NCBI GenBank assembly: GCA_020161795.1
Contig: JAIUOR010000015.1
Location: 1-64,000 of the forward strand
DNA: 64,000 nt
Origin: Actinomycetota bacterium
GTDB lineage: Bacteria > Actinomycetota > Actinomycetes > Propionibacteriales > Propionibacteriaceae
Direction of reading: 5' to 3'
Shown: positions 56,846-64,000 of the stretch, in pieces
Position numbering within the stretch: the first letter of the stretch is position 1
Layout: every line of letters starts with the position of its first letter
Made by a program: the position numbers and the translations under genes
Notes under the pieces: generated by a model
Databases searched by the model: none
Told to the model about the DNA's origin: nothing
What the model saw: only the letters and a program-made list of their open reading frames with translations

Positions 56846-57343
56846 TCAGCCCAGGGCAGCGATCGCCGCGTCGTAGTTCGGTTCGACGTGCACGGTGGGG
56901 GTGACGTCGGTGTAGAGCACCGTGCCGTTCTCATCGGCCACCACGATCGCGCGGGCGAACAGGCCGGCCGCCGCGCCATTGGCCATCGTGACGCCGTAGT
57001 CGTCGCCGAAGGAGGAGTTGTAGGCCGAGGTCGTGACGACGTCCTCGATGCCTTCCGCACCGCAGAACCGTCCGAGCGCGAACGGCAGATCCTTCGAGAC
57101 GCACACCACGGTGGTGTTCTCCAGGCCGGCGGCGAGCTTGTTGAAGGTGCGCACGCTGGTCGCGCAGATGCCGGTGTCGACGCTGGGGAAGATGTTGAGC
57201 ACGACCCGCCTGCCGGCCAGTTCGCTGCTGTCCAGGATTGACAGATCGGTCCGGGTGACCTGGAAGGGCGGCAGCGTGCTGCCGACCGCGGGAAGGTCTC
57301 CGACGGTGTGGACGGGTACGTCCTTGAAGATCGTGTTAGCCAT
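56846..57343 (-). CDS. tpx: Thiol peroxidase (atypical 2-Cys peroxiredoxin)
   Basis: A 165-residue Tpx that reduces alkyl and hydrogen peroxides. Peroxidatic C60 lies in FPSVDTGICATSV and resolving C94 in LGRFCGAEG, the normal spacing. ATG 57343 gives MANTIFKDVPV. Monocistronic, ending at a shared terminator. Confidence 0.95.
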   Translation of the reverse strand: MANTIFKDVPVHTVGDLPAVGSTLPPFQVTRTDLSILDSSELAGRRVVLNIFPSVDTGICATSVRTFNKLAAGLENTTVVCVSKDLPFALGRFCGAEGIEDVVTTSAYNSSFGDDYGVTMANGAAAGLFARAIVVADENGTVLYTDVTPTVHVEPNYDAAIAALG

Positions 57344-57561
57344 GGGTTCATCTAGCCAGCCCGGTGTTCGCCGGTCAACCCTGTCTTGGTCGGTGGTCAC
57401 CTGGAGATCCCCACCTGTGCGGAGATGACGGTGTGGGCGGCGGTGCGCGGACCTGGGTGGGCTGGCGGGGGAGTGCGTCCATCTCCGGTGAAACCCATGG
57501 TGCGTCCAAAAGCTGGGCGGTAGTCTCATCCCTTGACTATTCCCGACTCGTGAGGCATCCG

Positions 57562-59184
57562 ATGACTCTGCACGTGGCTCCTGAGACCTTTCACGTGTTC
57601 GACACGACCCTGCGCGACGGCGCCCAGCAGGAAGGGGTCCGGCTGAGCGTCGCGGACAAGCTGCGCATCGCCCGGCTGCTGGACGAACTCGGGGTCGGCT
57701 TCATCGAGGGCGGCTGGCCGGGCGCCAACCCGAGCGATACCGAGTTCTTCGCGCGCGCCGCCGAGGGTGAGCTGGAGCTGCGCAATGCCAAGCTGGTGGC
57801 CTTCGGTGCCACTCGCAAGGTGGGCGCGACGGCGGCCACCGATCCGCAGGTGCAGGCGCTGCTGGATGCGCGCACCGAGGTGATCTGCATCGTTGCCAAG
57901 AGCCATGACGAGCACGTCTTCCGGGCGCTGAAGACCACGCTGGCCGAGAACCTGGAGATGATCCGCGACACCGTCGCCCACATGGTGAGCCAGGGCCGGC
58001 GGGTGTTCGTCGACTGTGAGCACTTCTTCGACGGCTACCGCGCCAACCCCGACTACGCCCTCGAGGTGGTGCGGACGGCCGCCGAGGCCGGCGCCGAGGT
58101 CGTCATCCTGTGCGACACCAACGGCGGCATGCTGCCCAGCTGGATGGGCGACGTGGTGAGCGCCGCCGGGCAGATCGGGGTGGATCTGGGCATCCACTGC
58201 CACAACGACACCGGGTGCGCGGTGGCGAACACGCTGGCCGCGGTGGAAGCCGGCGTGATGCACGTCCAGGGCACGATGAACGAGACCGGCGAGCGCACCG
58301 GCAACGCCAACCTGATCACGGTGATCGCGAACCTGCAGCTGAAGTACGGCTGGCAGGTCATCCCGCCGGAGGGCCTGGTCGAGGCATCCCGGATCTCCCA
58401 CGCCGTGGCGGCGATCACCAACGTTCCGATGAACAACCGCGCGCCCTATGTCGGTCTCTCCGCGTTCGCGCACAAGGCCGGTCTGCACGCCTCCGCCATC
58501 AAGGTGGACGCCAACCTCTACCAGCACATCGACCCGACCCTGGTCGGCAACGACATGCGGATGCTGGTCTCCGACATGGCCGGACGGGCCAACATCCAGC
58601 TCAAGGGCAGCGAACTGGGCTACGACCTCTCCGATCGCGACCTGGCCGCCCAGATCACCGATCTGGTCAAGGAGCGCGAGATGGCCGGTTACTCCTACGA
58701 GTCGGCCGACGCCTCCTTCGAACTGCTGCTGCGCGAGCGGCTGGGCCTGCCGGATGACTTCTACGAGGTCATCTCGTGGCGGGTGTTCACCAGTTCCCAG
58801 GTCGGCCCGGAGGGCGACTCCGAGGCGACCGTGAAGCTGCGGGTGAACGGCGAGACCGAAGCCCTGGTCGGCGAGGGCCATGGTCCGCTGAACGCGCTCG
58901 ATGTGGCGCTGCGACGTGCCCTGGTGCGCGCCTACCCGCAGGTGGATTCCTTCGAACTCACCGACTACCGGGTCCGCATCCTCGATCAGGGCCACGGCAC
59001 GGACGCGATCGTGCGCACCCTGATCGACACCACCGACGGCGAGCGCACCTGGACGACCGTCGGCGTGGGGGACAGCGTGGTCGAGGCCAGCTGGGAGGCC
59101 CTGCACGAGGCCTATCGCTGGGGCCTGATCCAGCGCGTCGCGGCCGAAGCGGCCGAGCCCGCGTTGGAGACGGTCAGCGCCTAG
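57562..59184 (+). CDS. cimA: Citramalate synthase
   Basis: A 540-residue member of the HMGL/2-isopropylmalate-synthase superfamily. It has FHVFDTTLRDGAQQEG, the metal site HCHNDTGCAVANTL and a C-terminal LeuA dimer domain with allosteric region. CimA condenses pyruvate and acetyl-CoA to give 2-oxobutyrate for isoleucine without threonine. ATG 57562 has GAGG 6 nt upstream; GTG 57550 is an in-frame alternative. A TAGTCT box (57521-57526) is a possible -10. Confidence 0.9.
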   Translation: MTLHVAPETFHVFDTTLRDGAQQEGVRLSVADKLRIARLLDELGVGFIEGGWPGANPSDTEFFARAAEGELELRNAKLVAFGATRKVGATAATDPQVQALLDARTEVICIVAKSHDEHVFRALKTTLAENLEMIRDTVAHMVSQGRRVFVDCEHFFDGYRANPDYALEVVRTAAEAGAEVVILCDTNGGMLPSWMGDVVSAAGQIGVDLGIHCHNDTGCAVANTLAAVEAGVMHVQGTMNETGERTGNANLITVIANLQLKYGWQVIPPEGLVEASRISHAVAAITNVPMNNRAPYVGLSAFAHKAGLHASAIKVDANLYQHIDPTLVGNDMRMLVSDMAGRANIQLKGSELGYDLSDRDLAAQITDLVKEREMAGYSYESADASFELLLRERLGLPDDFYEVISWRVFTSSQVGPEGDSEATVKLRVNGETEALVGEGHGPLNALDVALRRALVRAYPQVDSFELTDYRVRILDQGHGTDAIVRTLIDTTDGERTWTTVGVGDSVVEASWEALHEAYRWGLIQRVAAEAAEPALETVSA

Positions 59185-59243
59185 GGCGTGCTCCCACATG
59201 CCGGGCCTCACCTGGCTGCGCACATGAGAGCGACACGCTCTAG
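59180..59243 (+). terminator. Imperfect hairpin after cimA
   Basis: CCTAGGGCGTG at the cimA stop pairs imperfectly with CACGCTCTAGG (59233-59243), with an additional CTC/GAG match inside. No T-run. A plausible terminator; otherwise the 136-bp gap shows only the next -10 box. Confidence 0.45.
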
Positions 59244-59320
59244 GTGAGAAGAACCCGCGCGGCTTCGTGATTCCAGGGCGATGAGTTACGTCGGCGCCGG
59301 TCTCGCAGGTATGGTCTCGT

Positions 59321-59878
59321 ATGGACGCAAACCCGGTGCTTCTCCGGCACAGTCTGTCCCTCGACGGCTACGGCGCGGTGCCGCCCGGCGTACCAGAAGA
59401 CGTCCTCGTCAAGTACGACGAGGACGAGGAATTCGTCGCCTACATGGGCGACCTGCTCGGCCGGGCCGGGGTGCACGCGATGGGCTCGCAGACGTACCGG
59501 GACATGGCGGGCTACTGGCCGTACCAGACTGGGCCCGAGGCGGACGCGATGAACCGGATCCCGAAGGTCGTCTTCTCCCGCCGGCCGATCGAGACCCCGT
59601 GGGACACCACGACCGTCTGCTCCGGTGACCTGGCCACCGAGATCGGCGATCTGAAGGCGCGGGGTGTCGGGCCGATCATGGTGCATGGCGGTGTCCGGTT
59701 CGCCCAGTCGGTGGTCGCGGCCGACCTCGTCGACGAGTATCACCTGATGGTCGGGCCAGTCGCGTACGGCGCCGGTGGTCCGCTGTTCACCAGGTTCACC
59801 AGGCTGAAGCTGGTCGACGTGAAGTCCTTCCCGCGCGGCAATCTCGCGCTGATCTACGTCCGTCCCGACGCCGGGTGA
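59321..59878 (+). CDS. Dihydrofolate reductase-like / RibD C-terminal family protein
   Basis: A 185-residue reductase-fold protein (SLSLDGYGAVP; HAMGSQTYRDMAGYWP; GPIMVHGGVRFAQSVVAADLVDEYHLMVGPV). This family is widespread in actinobacteria and mostly uncharacterised; NADPH-dependent reduction is assumed. A TATGGT box (59310-59315) lies 5 nt before the ATG. Confidence 0.8.
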   Translation: MDANPVLLRHSLSLDGYGAVPPGVPEDVLVKYDEDEEFVAYMGDLLGRAGVHAMGSQTYRDMAGYWPYQTGPEADAMNRIPKVVFSRRPIETPWDTTTVCSGDLATEIGDLKARGVGPIMVHGGVRFAQSVVAADLVDEYHLMVGPVAYGAGGPLFTRFTRLKLVDVKSFPRGNLALIYVRPDAG

Positions 59879-59937
59879 CCTGCCACTGCTGGCCCCGGAG
59901 TCACGATGATGACTCCGGGGCCGAGTTCTGGTTCAGG

Positions 59938-60126
59938 TCACAGACCCTGCCAGGCCGGTTTGGCCGCGTAGGTCTCGCGGTAGTAGCCCGCCAGTTGCAG
60001 CCGGCCGGCCGCGGCCTCGTCCAGCAGCACCGTGACGTGTGGGTGGTGCTGCAGGATGGTCGCCGGCCAGAGCGCGCTGACCGATCCCTCCGCCAGGTGG
60101 TGGACGGCCTCGGCCTTCGCCGCGCC
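59938..60126 (-). pseudogene. nagB: Glucosamine-6-phosphate deaminase, 3' remnant
   Basis: The minus strand encodes AAKAEAVHHLAEGSVSAL, then the tract PATILQHHPHVTVLLDEAAA, LAGYYRETYAAKPAWQ and a TGA. These are the last 60 or so residues of NagB, of about 260 in the intact enzyme. The active-site region and start are missing. Homology ends at about 60126, where plus-strand GntR homology begins. Confidence 0.8.
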
Positions 60127-60360
60127 GAGGACATCGTCGAGACCGCGCTCGCCGATCCGGTCACCGCCAATCTGCTCGGCGTGGAGACCGGCCTGCCGCT
60201 GCTGTTGGCGCGTCGCACCGCCTGGGACGCCGACGCCAACCTGGTGGAGTGGACGGAATCCCGCTTCCGCGGCGACCGGTTCCGCTACATGTCCCGGCAG
60301 CAACTCGACTGGAGCGGGCCTGGCGGGAACGCGGCCCAGCCCGTCGAGAAGGCCAGCTGA
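60115..60360 (+). pseudogene. GntR-family (UTRA) regulator, 3' remnant
   Basis: The plus strand encodes RAEDIVETALADPVTANLLG, PLLLARRTAWDADANLVEW and SRFRGDRFRYMSRQQ, the C-terminal part of a UTRA effector domain as in NagR/DasR-type regulators of amino-sugar genes. The helix-turn-helix and first half of UTRA are absent. It abuts the nagB remnant head to head. Confidence 0.8.
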
Positions 60361-60381
60361 CTCGCCGAGGTCGATCCGTCG

Positions 60382-61662
60382 TCAGGGCTGGTCGATGCGA
60401 GCCAGCACCAGCGCTCCTCGCTCCAGCGGCTGGTCGGCGTAGTCGACCGCGTCCACGAGTGCCTCCCTGGCCCGGTCGATGCGTTCGGGCGTGTCGGTGT
60501 GCAGGGTGAAGAGTGGCTGGCCCTTGGCGACCCGGTCGCCGATCGACGCGTTCCAGGTCACCCCGGCCGCGGCCTGCACCGGATCGCCCTGCTTGGCGCG
60601 TCCGGCGCCCAGCCGCCAGGCGGCCAGGCCGACCGCCATCGCGTCCATTCCCGCGATCACGCCGTCGGCCTCTGCGGCCACCACCTCGGTATGTCGGGCG
60701 GTGGGCAGCGGGGCGTCGGGGTCTCCGCCCTGGGCGGCGATCATCGCCCGCCAGGTGTCCATCGCCCGTCCTGAGGCCAGGGCCCGCTCGGGGTCGGCGT
60801 CGATCCCGGCGCAGGCCAGCATCTCGCGCGCCAACGCCAGGGTCAGCTCGACCACATCGGACGGGCCGCCGCCGGCGAGCACCTCGATCGACTCGGCCAC
60901 CTCCACGCCGTTTCCGGCTGAACGGCCGAGCGGCGTGTTCATGTCGGTGACGAGCGCGACCGTGTTCACCCCGGCGGCCTGGCCCAGCCCGACCATGGTG
61001 CGAGCCAGCGCCACCGATTCGTCGTAGGACTTCATGAACGCTCCCGCGCCGGTCTTCACGTCCAGCACCAGCGCGGCAGTGCCCTCGGCGATCTTCTTGC
61101 TCATGATCGAGGCCGAGATCATCGGGATCGACTCCACCGTCCCGGTCACGTCACGCAGCGCGTACAGCTTCTTGTCCGCGGGAGCCAGGCCGGAACCGGC
61201 CGCGCAGATCACCGCGCCCACCTCCTCCAGTTGCCGCAGCATCTCGGCATTGGTCAGGTCGGCCCGCCAGCCGGGGATCGCCTCCAGCTTGTCCAGGGTG
61301 CCACCGGTGTGACCCAGCCCGCGTCCGGAGAGCTGCGGGACGGCAGCCCCGCAGGCCGCGACCAGCGGTGCCAGCGGGAGCGTGATCTTGTCGCCCACGC
61401 CGCCGGTGGAGTGCTTGTCGACGGTGGGCCGCGAGAGCGAGGAGAAGTCCATGCGCTCGCCGGTGGCGATCATCGCGTTCGTCCAGGTGGAGAGCTCCTG
61501 CAGATCGAGACCCCGGAAGAAGATGGCCATGGCCATCGCGGACATCTGTTCGGCGGTGACGTCGCCGTCGGTGTAGTGGCGGATCAGCCACTCGATGGCT
61601 TCGTCGCCGAGCCGGTCTCCGTCCCGCTTCATCCGGATCAGTTCCACGGCGTCGTAGCTCAT
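60382..61662 (-). CDS. deoA: Thymidine phosphorylase
   Basis: A 426-residue enzyme cleaving thymidine to thymine and deoxyribose-1-phosphate. The signature SGRGLGHTGGTLDKLEAIPG, the phosphate-binding DKHSTGGVGDK and the N-terminal helical domain with FFRGLDLQELSTWT are intact. The ATG follows a minus-strand TATCGT box (61674-61669) by 6 nt, another leaderless start. Confidence 0.94.
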   Translation of the reverse strand: MSYDAVELIRMKRDGDRLGDEAIEWLIRHYTDGDVTAEQMSAMAMAIFFRGLDLQELSTWTNAMIATGERMDFSSLSRPTVDKHSTGGVGDKITLPLAPLVAACGAAVPQLSGRGLGHTGGTLDKLEAIPGWRADLTNAEMLRQLEEVGAVICAAGSGLAPADKKLYALRDVTGTVESIPMISASIMSKKIAEGTAALVLDVKTGAGAFMKSYDESVALARTMVGLGQAAGVNTVALVTDMNTPLGRSAGNGVEVAESIEVLAGGGPSDVVELTLALAREMLACAGIDADPERALASGRAMDTWRAMIAAQGGDPDAPLPTARHTEVVAAEADGVIAGMDAMAVGLAAWRLGAGRAKQGDPVQAAAGVTWNASIGDRVAKGQPLFTLHTDTPERIDRAREALVDAVDYADQPLERGALVLARIDQP

Positions 61663-61721
61663 GCCGCAACGATACGCGAACCCCCTTAAGGTGGGGGGAC
61701 CATCCGATCACCAGGAGTGCG

Positions 61722-62654
61722 ATGACCAGGCTCGCGTGGCTACCCTACGAGGACGAATCCAGGGCGCTGGCGGCGCTCGGCCCGTTGCCGGCCGGGCTCG
61801 TCGCCGACTACTACCGGCCCGACGGCGAGTTGCCGGCGACGATCGCAGAAGTGGAGTTCGTCGTCGCGGACTACATGGCACCGCCGCTGCCGATGTTCGG
61901 GCGGGTGGCGGAGATGACGAGCCTGCGGGCGATCCAGCTGCAGTCGGCCGGCTACGACAACTATCTGCCGTACCTGCGGCAGGGGGTCGTGCTTTGCAAT
62001 GCGGCCGGCGTCCACGATGCCGCGACCGCCGAGCTCGCGGTCTCGCTGGCCCTGGTCAATCTGCGCAAGCTCGACCGGTTCGCCCGCAACATGACCACCG
62101 GCACCTGGGCCCCCGAGTTCGCCGAATCGCTGGCCGACCGGCGGGTGCTGATCGTCGGCTACGGACGGATCGGCGAGGCGATCGAGCGCCGGCTGGCCGG
62201 CTTCGAGGTCGCCTCGGTGACCCGGATCGCCCGGCATGCCCGCAGCGAGCCCTGGGTCTATCCGGTCTCGGAACTGCGGGAGCGGCTGGCCGAGGCCGAC
62301 GTGGTGTTCGTCATGACGCCGCTGACCCCTGCCACCGAGGGAATGATCGGTGCCGCCGAGCTAGCCGCGATGCCGGACGGCGCCCTGCTGGTGAACGTCT
62401 CCCGCGGCCCCGTGGTGGACACCGCAGCGCTGGTCGAGGCGGTGCGCAGCGGGCGGATCCGTGCCTCGCTGGACGTCACGGATCCGGAGCCGCTGCCCTC
62501 GGATCACCCGTTGTGGACGCTGCCCGGGGTGTTCATCACCCCGCACCGCGGTGGCCAGGCGGATGCCTTCTACCCGCGCGTCGGCCGGCTGTTGCGCGAC
62601 CAACTGGCCAGGTTCGCGGCGGGGGAGCGGCTGGCCAACATCGTGGCCGAATAG
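61722..62654 (+). CDS. D-isomer-specific 2-hydroxyacid dehydrogenase
   Basis: A 310-residue NAD(P)-dependent dehydrogenase. It has VLIVGYGRIGEAIE in the nucleotide domain, catalytic Arg in VNVSRGPVVD, Glu in DVTDPEPLPSDHPLW, and His in FITPHRGGQ. Substrate cannot be read. AGGAG precedes the ATG and a TAAGGT box lies about 32 nt upstream. Confidence 0.88.
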   Translation: MTRLAWLPYEDESRALAALGPLPAGLVADYYRPDGELPATIAEVEFVVADYMAPPLPMFGRVAEMTSLRAIQLQSAGYDNYLPYLRQGVVLCNAAGVHDAATAELAVSLALVNLRKLDRFARNMTTGTWAPEFAESLADRRVLIVGYGRIGEAIERRLAGFEVASVTRIARHARSEPWVYPVSELRERLAEADVVFVMTPLTPATEGMIGAAELAAMPDGALLVNVSRGPVVDTAALVEAVRSGRIRASLDVTDPEPLPSDHPLWTLPGVFITPHRGGQADAFYPRVGRLLRDQLARFAAGERLANIVAE

Positions 62655-62664
62655 GCTGACGGCC

Positions 62665-63468
62665 ATGCGCGTTGCACGTTTCTCACACGGCGGCGAGACC
62701 GCCTTCGGAGTGGTCGAGCTCCAGGCCGACGGCGGGCCTCACCCCGAGACGGTCGCGGTGGTGACCGGCGATCCGCTGGCGGGCCCCGTTCACTACACCG
62801 GCCAGCGTCTCGATCTGGCCGATGTCCGGCTGCTCGCGCCGGTGATCCCGCGCAGCAAGGTGGTGGGCGTCGGGCGTAACTACGCCGCCCACGCCGCCGA
62901 GCTGGGCAACGAGGTGCCGGAGACGCCGATCACCTTCATCAAGCCCAACACCGCGGTGATCGGGCCGGGTGAGGCGATCGTCCAGCCCCCGGAGACCAGC
63001 GACCTGCAGTTCGAGGGCGAGCTGGCGGTGGTGATCGGGCGGATCTGCCGGCGCGTGCCGCCGGAGCGGGCTTCCGAGGTGATCTTCGGCTACACCGTCG
63101 CCAATGACGTCACCTGCCGCGACCTGCAGGTGAGCGATGAGCAATGGACCAGGGCCAAGAGCTACGACTCGTTCTGCCCGCTCGGGCCGTGGATCGTCAC
63201 CCACCTGGGGCTGGACGAGGTCGCCGATCTCGACCTGACAACGACCGTGAACGGCGAAGTCAGGCAGCAGGGAAATACCTCCCAGATGGTGCGGCGGGTC
63301 GCCGACCTGGTCGCGCACATCACCAGCTTCACCACGCTGCTGCCGGGCGATGTCATTCTCACCGGCACTCCGGCGGGCGTGGCCACCATCGTGCCGGGCG
63401 ACGAGGTCTCGATCACGATCGCCGGCATCGGCACGCTGACCAACCCGGTCGTCGGCCCGGAGGACTGA
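62665..63468 (+). CDS. Fumarylacetoacetate hydrolase family protein
   Basis: A 267-residue FAH-fold protein with KVVGVGRNYAAHAAELGN, metal ligands in FEGELAVVIGR and TVANDVTCRDLQ, and LLPGDVILTGTPAGV. Typical substrates are acylpyruvates or 2-keto-3-deoxy acids; undefined here. ATG 62665 follows TAGGCT (62652-62657) by 7 nt, overlapping the end of the previous gene. Confidence 0.9.
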   Translation: MRVARFSHGGETAFGVVELQADGGPHPETVAVVTGDPLAGPVHYTGQRLDLADVRLLAPVIPRSKVVGVGRNYAAHAAELGNEVPETPITFIKPNTAVIGPGEAIVQPPETSDLQFEGELAVVIGRICRRVPPERASEVIFGYTVANDVTCRDLQVSDEQWTRAKSYDSFCPLGPWIVTHLGLDEVADLDLTTTVNGEVRQQGNTSQMVRRVADLVAHITSFTTLLPGDVILTGTPAGVATIVPGDEVSITIAGIGTLTNPVVGPED

Positions 63469-63470
63469 GC

Positions 63471-64000
63471 ATGGCGCTCGCCGGGCTGGAGGCGCTGGCC
63501 ATCCGCCGGCCACCGCCCGGGCTGGCATACCCGCAGGTCCTCACCGACGAACCATGGACGGCGCAGACCCTCGTCAGGGGGCTGTTCGGGGCCGTGCTGG
63601 GGTTGCTGACCTTCTTCGCGCTCACGCCGGTGGTGGTGCAACTGGTGCTGCTCGCCGGCTGGAACCTCGCCGGACGGCCGGGCGACTTCGCCGGCTACCA
63701 CGCCGCCGGGCTGGCCTTCGAACTACCCATGGGAATGGTGGCCTCCCACCTCGGCCTGGCTGTGCTGCTGCCCACCGCGCTGGCGCTGGTGCTGGTGGTG
63801 CATCACGTCCATCCCCGCTGGCTGCACTCGGTGCGTCCCGGCTTTCGCTGGCGGTACGCGCTGGCGGCGCTGCTGATCGCCACGGTGGTGCTCAACGCGG
63901 TGATGTTCCTCGGTGCCGCCGGCTGGGCCTGGGAACTGCGTCCGCAGCCCGACTTCGGCTGGTTCCTGCTGGTGATCCTGCTGACCTCGCCGTTGCAGGC
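63471..64000 (+). CDS. CPBP-family intramembrane protease, N-terminal part (cut by window edge)
   Basis: At least 176 residues with four hydrophobic helices (about 42-70, 85-115, 135-160 and from about 165) are encoded before the window ends. The last residues LLTSPLQA are where CPBP/Abi-family proteins carry the conserved EExxR motif just downstream. GGAGG lies upstream, and the ATG follows the previous stop by 2 bp, so it is co-transcribed. Confidence 0.7.
   Translation, partial: MALAGLEALAIRRPPPGLAYPQVLTDEPWTAQTLVRGLFGAVLGLLTFFALTPVVVQLVLLAGWNLAGRPGDFAGYHAAGLAFELPMGMVASHLGLAVLLPTALALVLVVHHVHPRWLHSVRPGFRWRYALAALLIATVVLNAVMFLGAAGWAWELRPQPDFGWFLLVILLTSPLQ

Overview
This 64 kb window is chromosomal DNA of a very GC-rich actinobacterium. 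Marker arrangements support this: groES-groEL behind CIRCE boxes with a His-rich GroEL tail, the guaB-guaB3 pair, a parA-scpA-scpB-rluB segregation block, pafB-pafC-tatA-tatC, a HelY-type helicase, a CtpE-type P-type ATPase, and many genes whose start codon lies 5-8 nt after a TANNNT -10 box with no ribosome binding site (leaderless transcripts). The content fits a Propionibacteriales-like organism, but that is inference; there is no rRNA or tRNA gene here to place it.

Layout. 1-141: right end of an ISL3-family insertion sequence, ending inside a palindromic repeat. 244-4885: THUMP-like methyltransferase, GH13 amylase, groES-groEL. 4886-5300: two copies of a 71-bp hairpin element. 5301-13026: ABC exporter, DUF3054/NarL-type two-component operon, guaB3 and guaB, a sugar-nucleotide-epimerase-like protein. 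13387-18241: a second LuxR-type two-component system with a third membrane protein lacking kinase motifs, an MptB-like mannosyltransferase, and a secreted 15-repeat RTX-like protein. 18372-24970: glycogen-branching-type GH13 enzyme, a GntR(YtrA)-ABC operon with a clear operator, and a membrane-tailed PEP-synthase/rifampicin-phosphotransferase-like protein. 24936-35387: FKBP lipoproteins, chorismate mutase, CysE, ParA/RHH/ScpA/ScpB/RluB, PAP2, GluQ, PafB/PafC, TatA; then TatC and a lipid kinase to 37155. 37202-42680: a kynurenine catabolic island (ald, permease, kynU; divergent lrp and a formamidase-like hydrolase). 42701-47704: helY, hisF, HIT, SpoIID. 47844-57343: branched-chain amino acid genes (attenuated ilvB-ilvN-ilvC, leuB, ilvE) interleaved with ctpE and tpx. 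57562-64000: cimA, a DHFR-like reductase, a collapsed nagB/gntR pseudogene pair, deoA, a hydroxyacid dehydrogenase, an FAH-family protein and a truncated CPBP protease.

How the parts work together. IlvB/N/C, LeuB, IlvE and CimA cover isoleucine, valine and leucine synthesis, with CimA giving the citramalate route to 2-oxobutyrate. In the kynurenine island the formamidase-like hydrolase and KynU would yield anthranilate plus alanine, and the neighbouring alanine dehydrogenase would recycle that alanine to pyruvate and ammonium. The divergent Lrp-type regulator probably senses the substrate.

Most unusual observations. (i) A 55-bp palindromic element occurs three times with identical arm spacing and apparently compensated stems, one copy being the site of the ISL3 insertion. 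(ii) The island permease has an in-frame TGA followed by 38 more codons. (iii) A single deletion has fused the 3' ends of divergent nagB and gntR. (iv) HelY lacks the whole accessory (arch) region between its helicase core and C-terminal domain. (v) About 21 genes show leaderless promoters, including two divergent pairs packed into 39 and 49 bp. No CRISPR array, prophage or obvious new defence system was seen.
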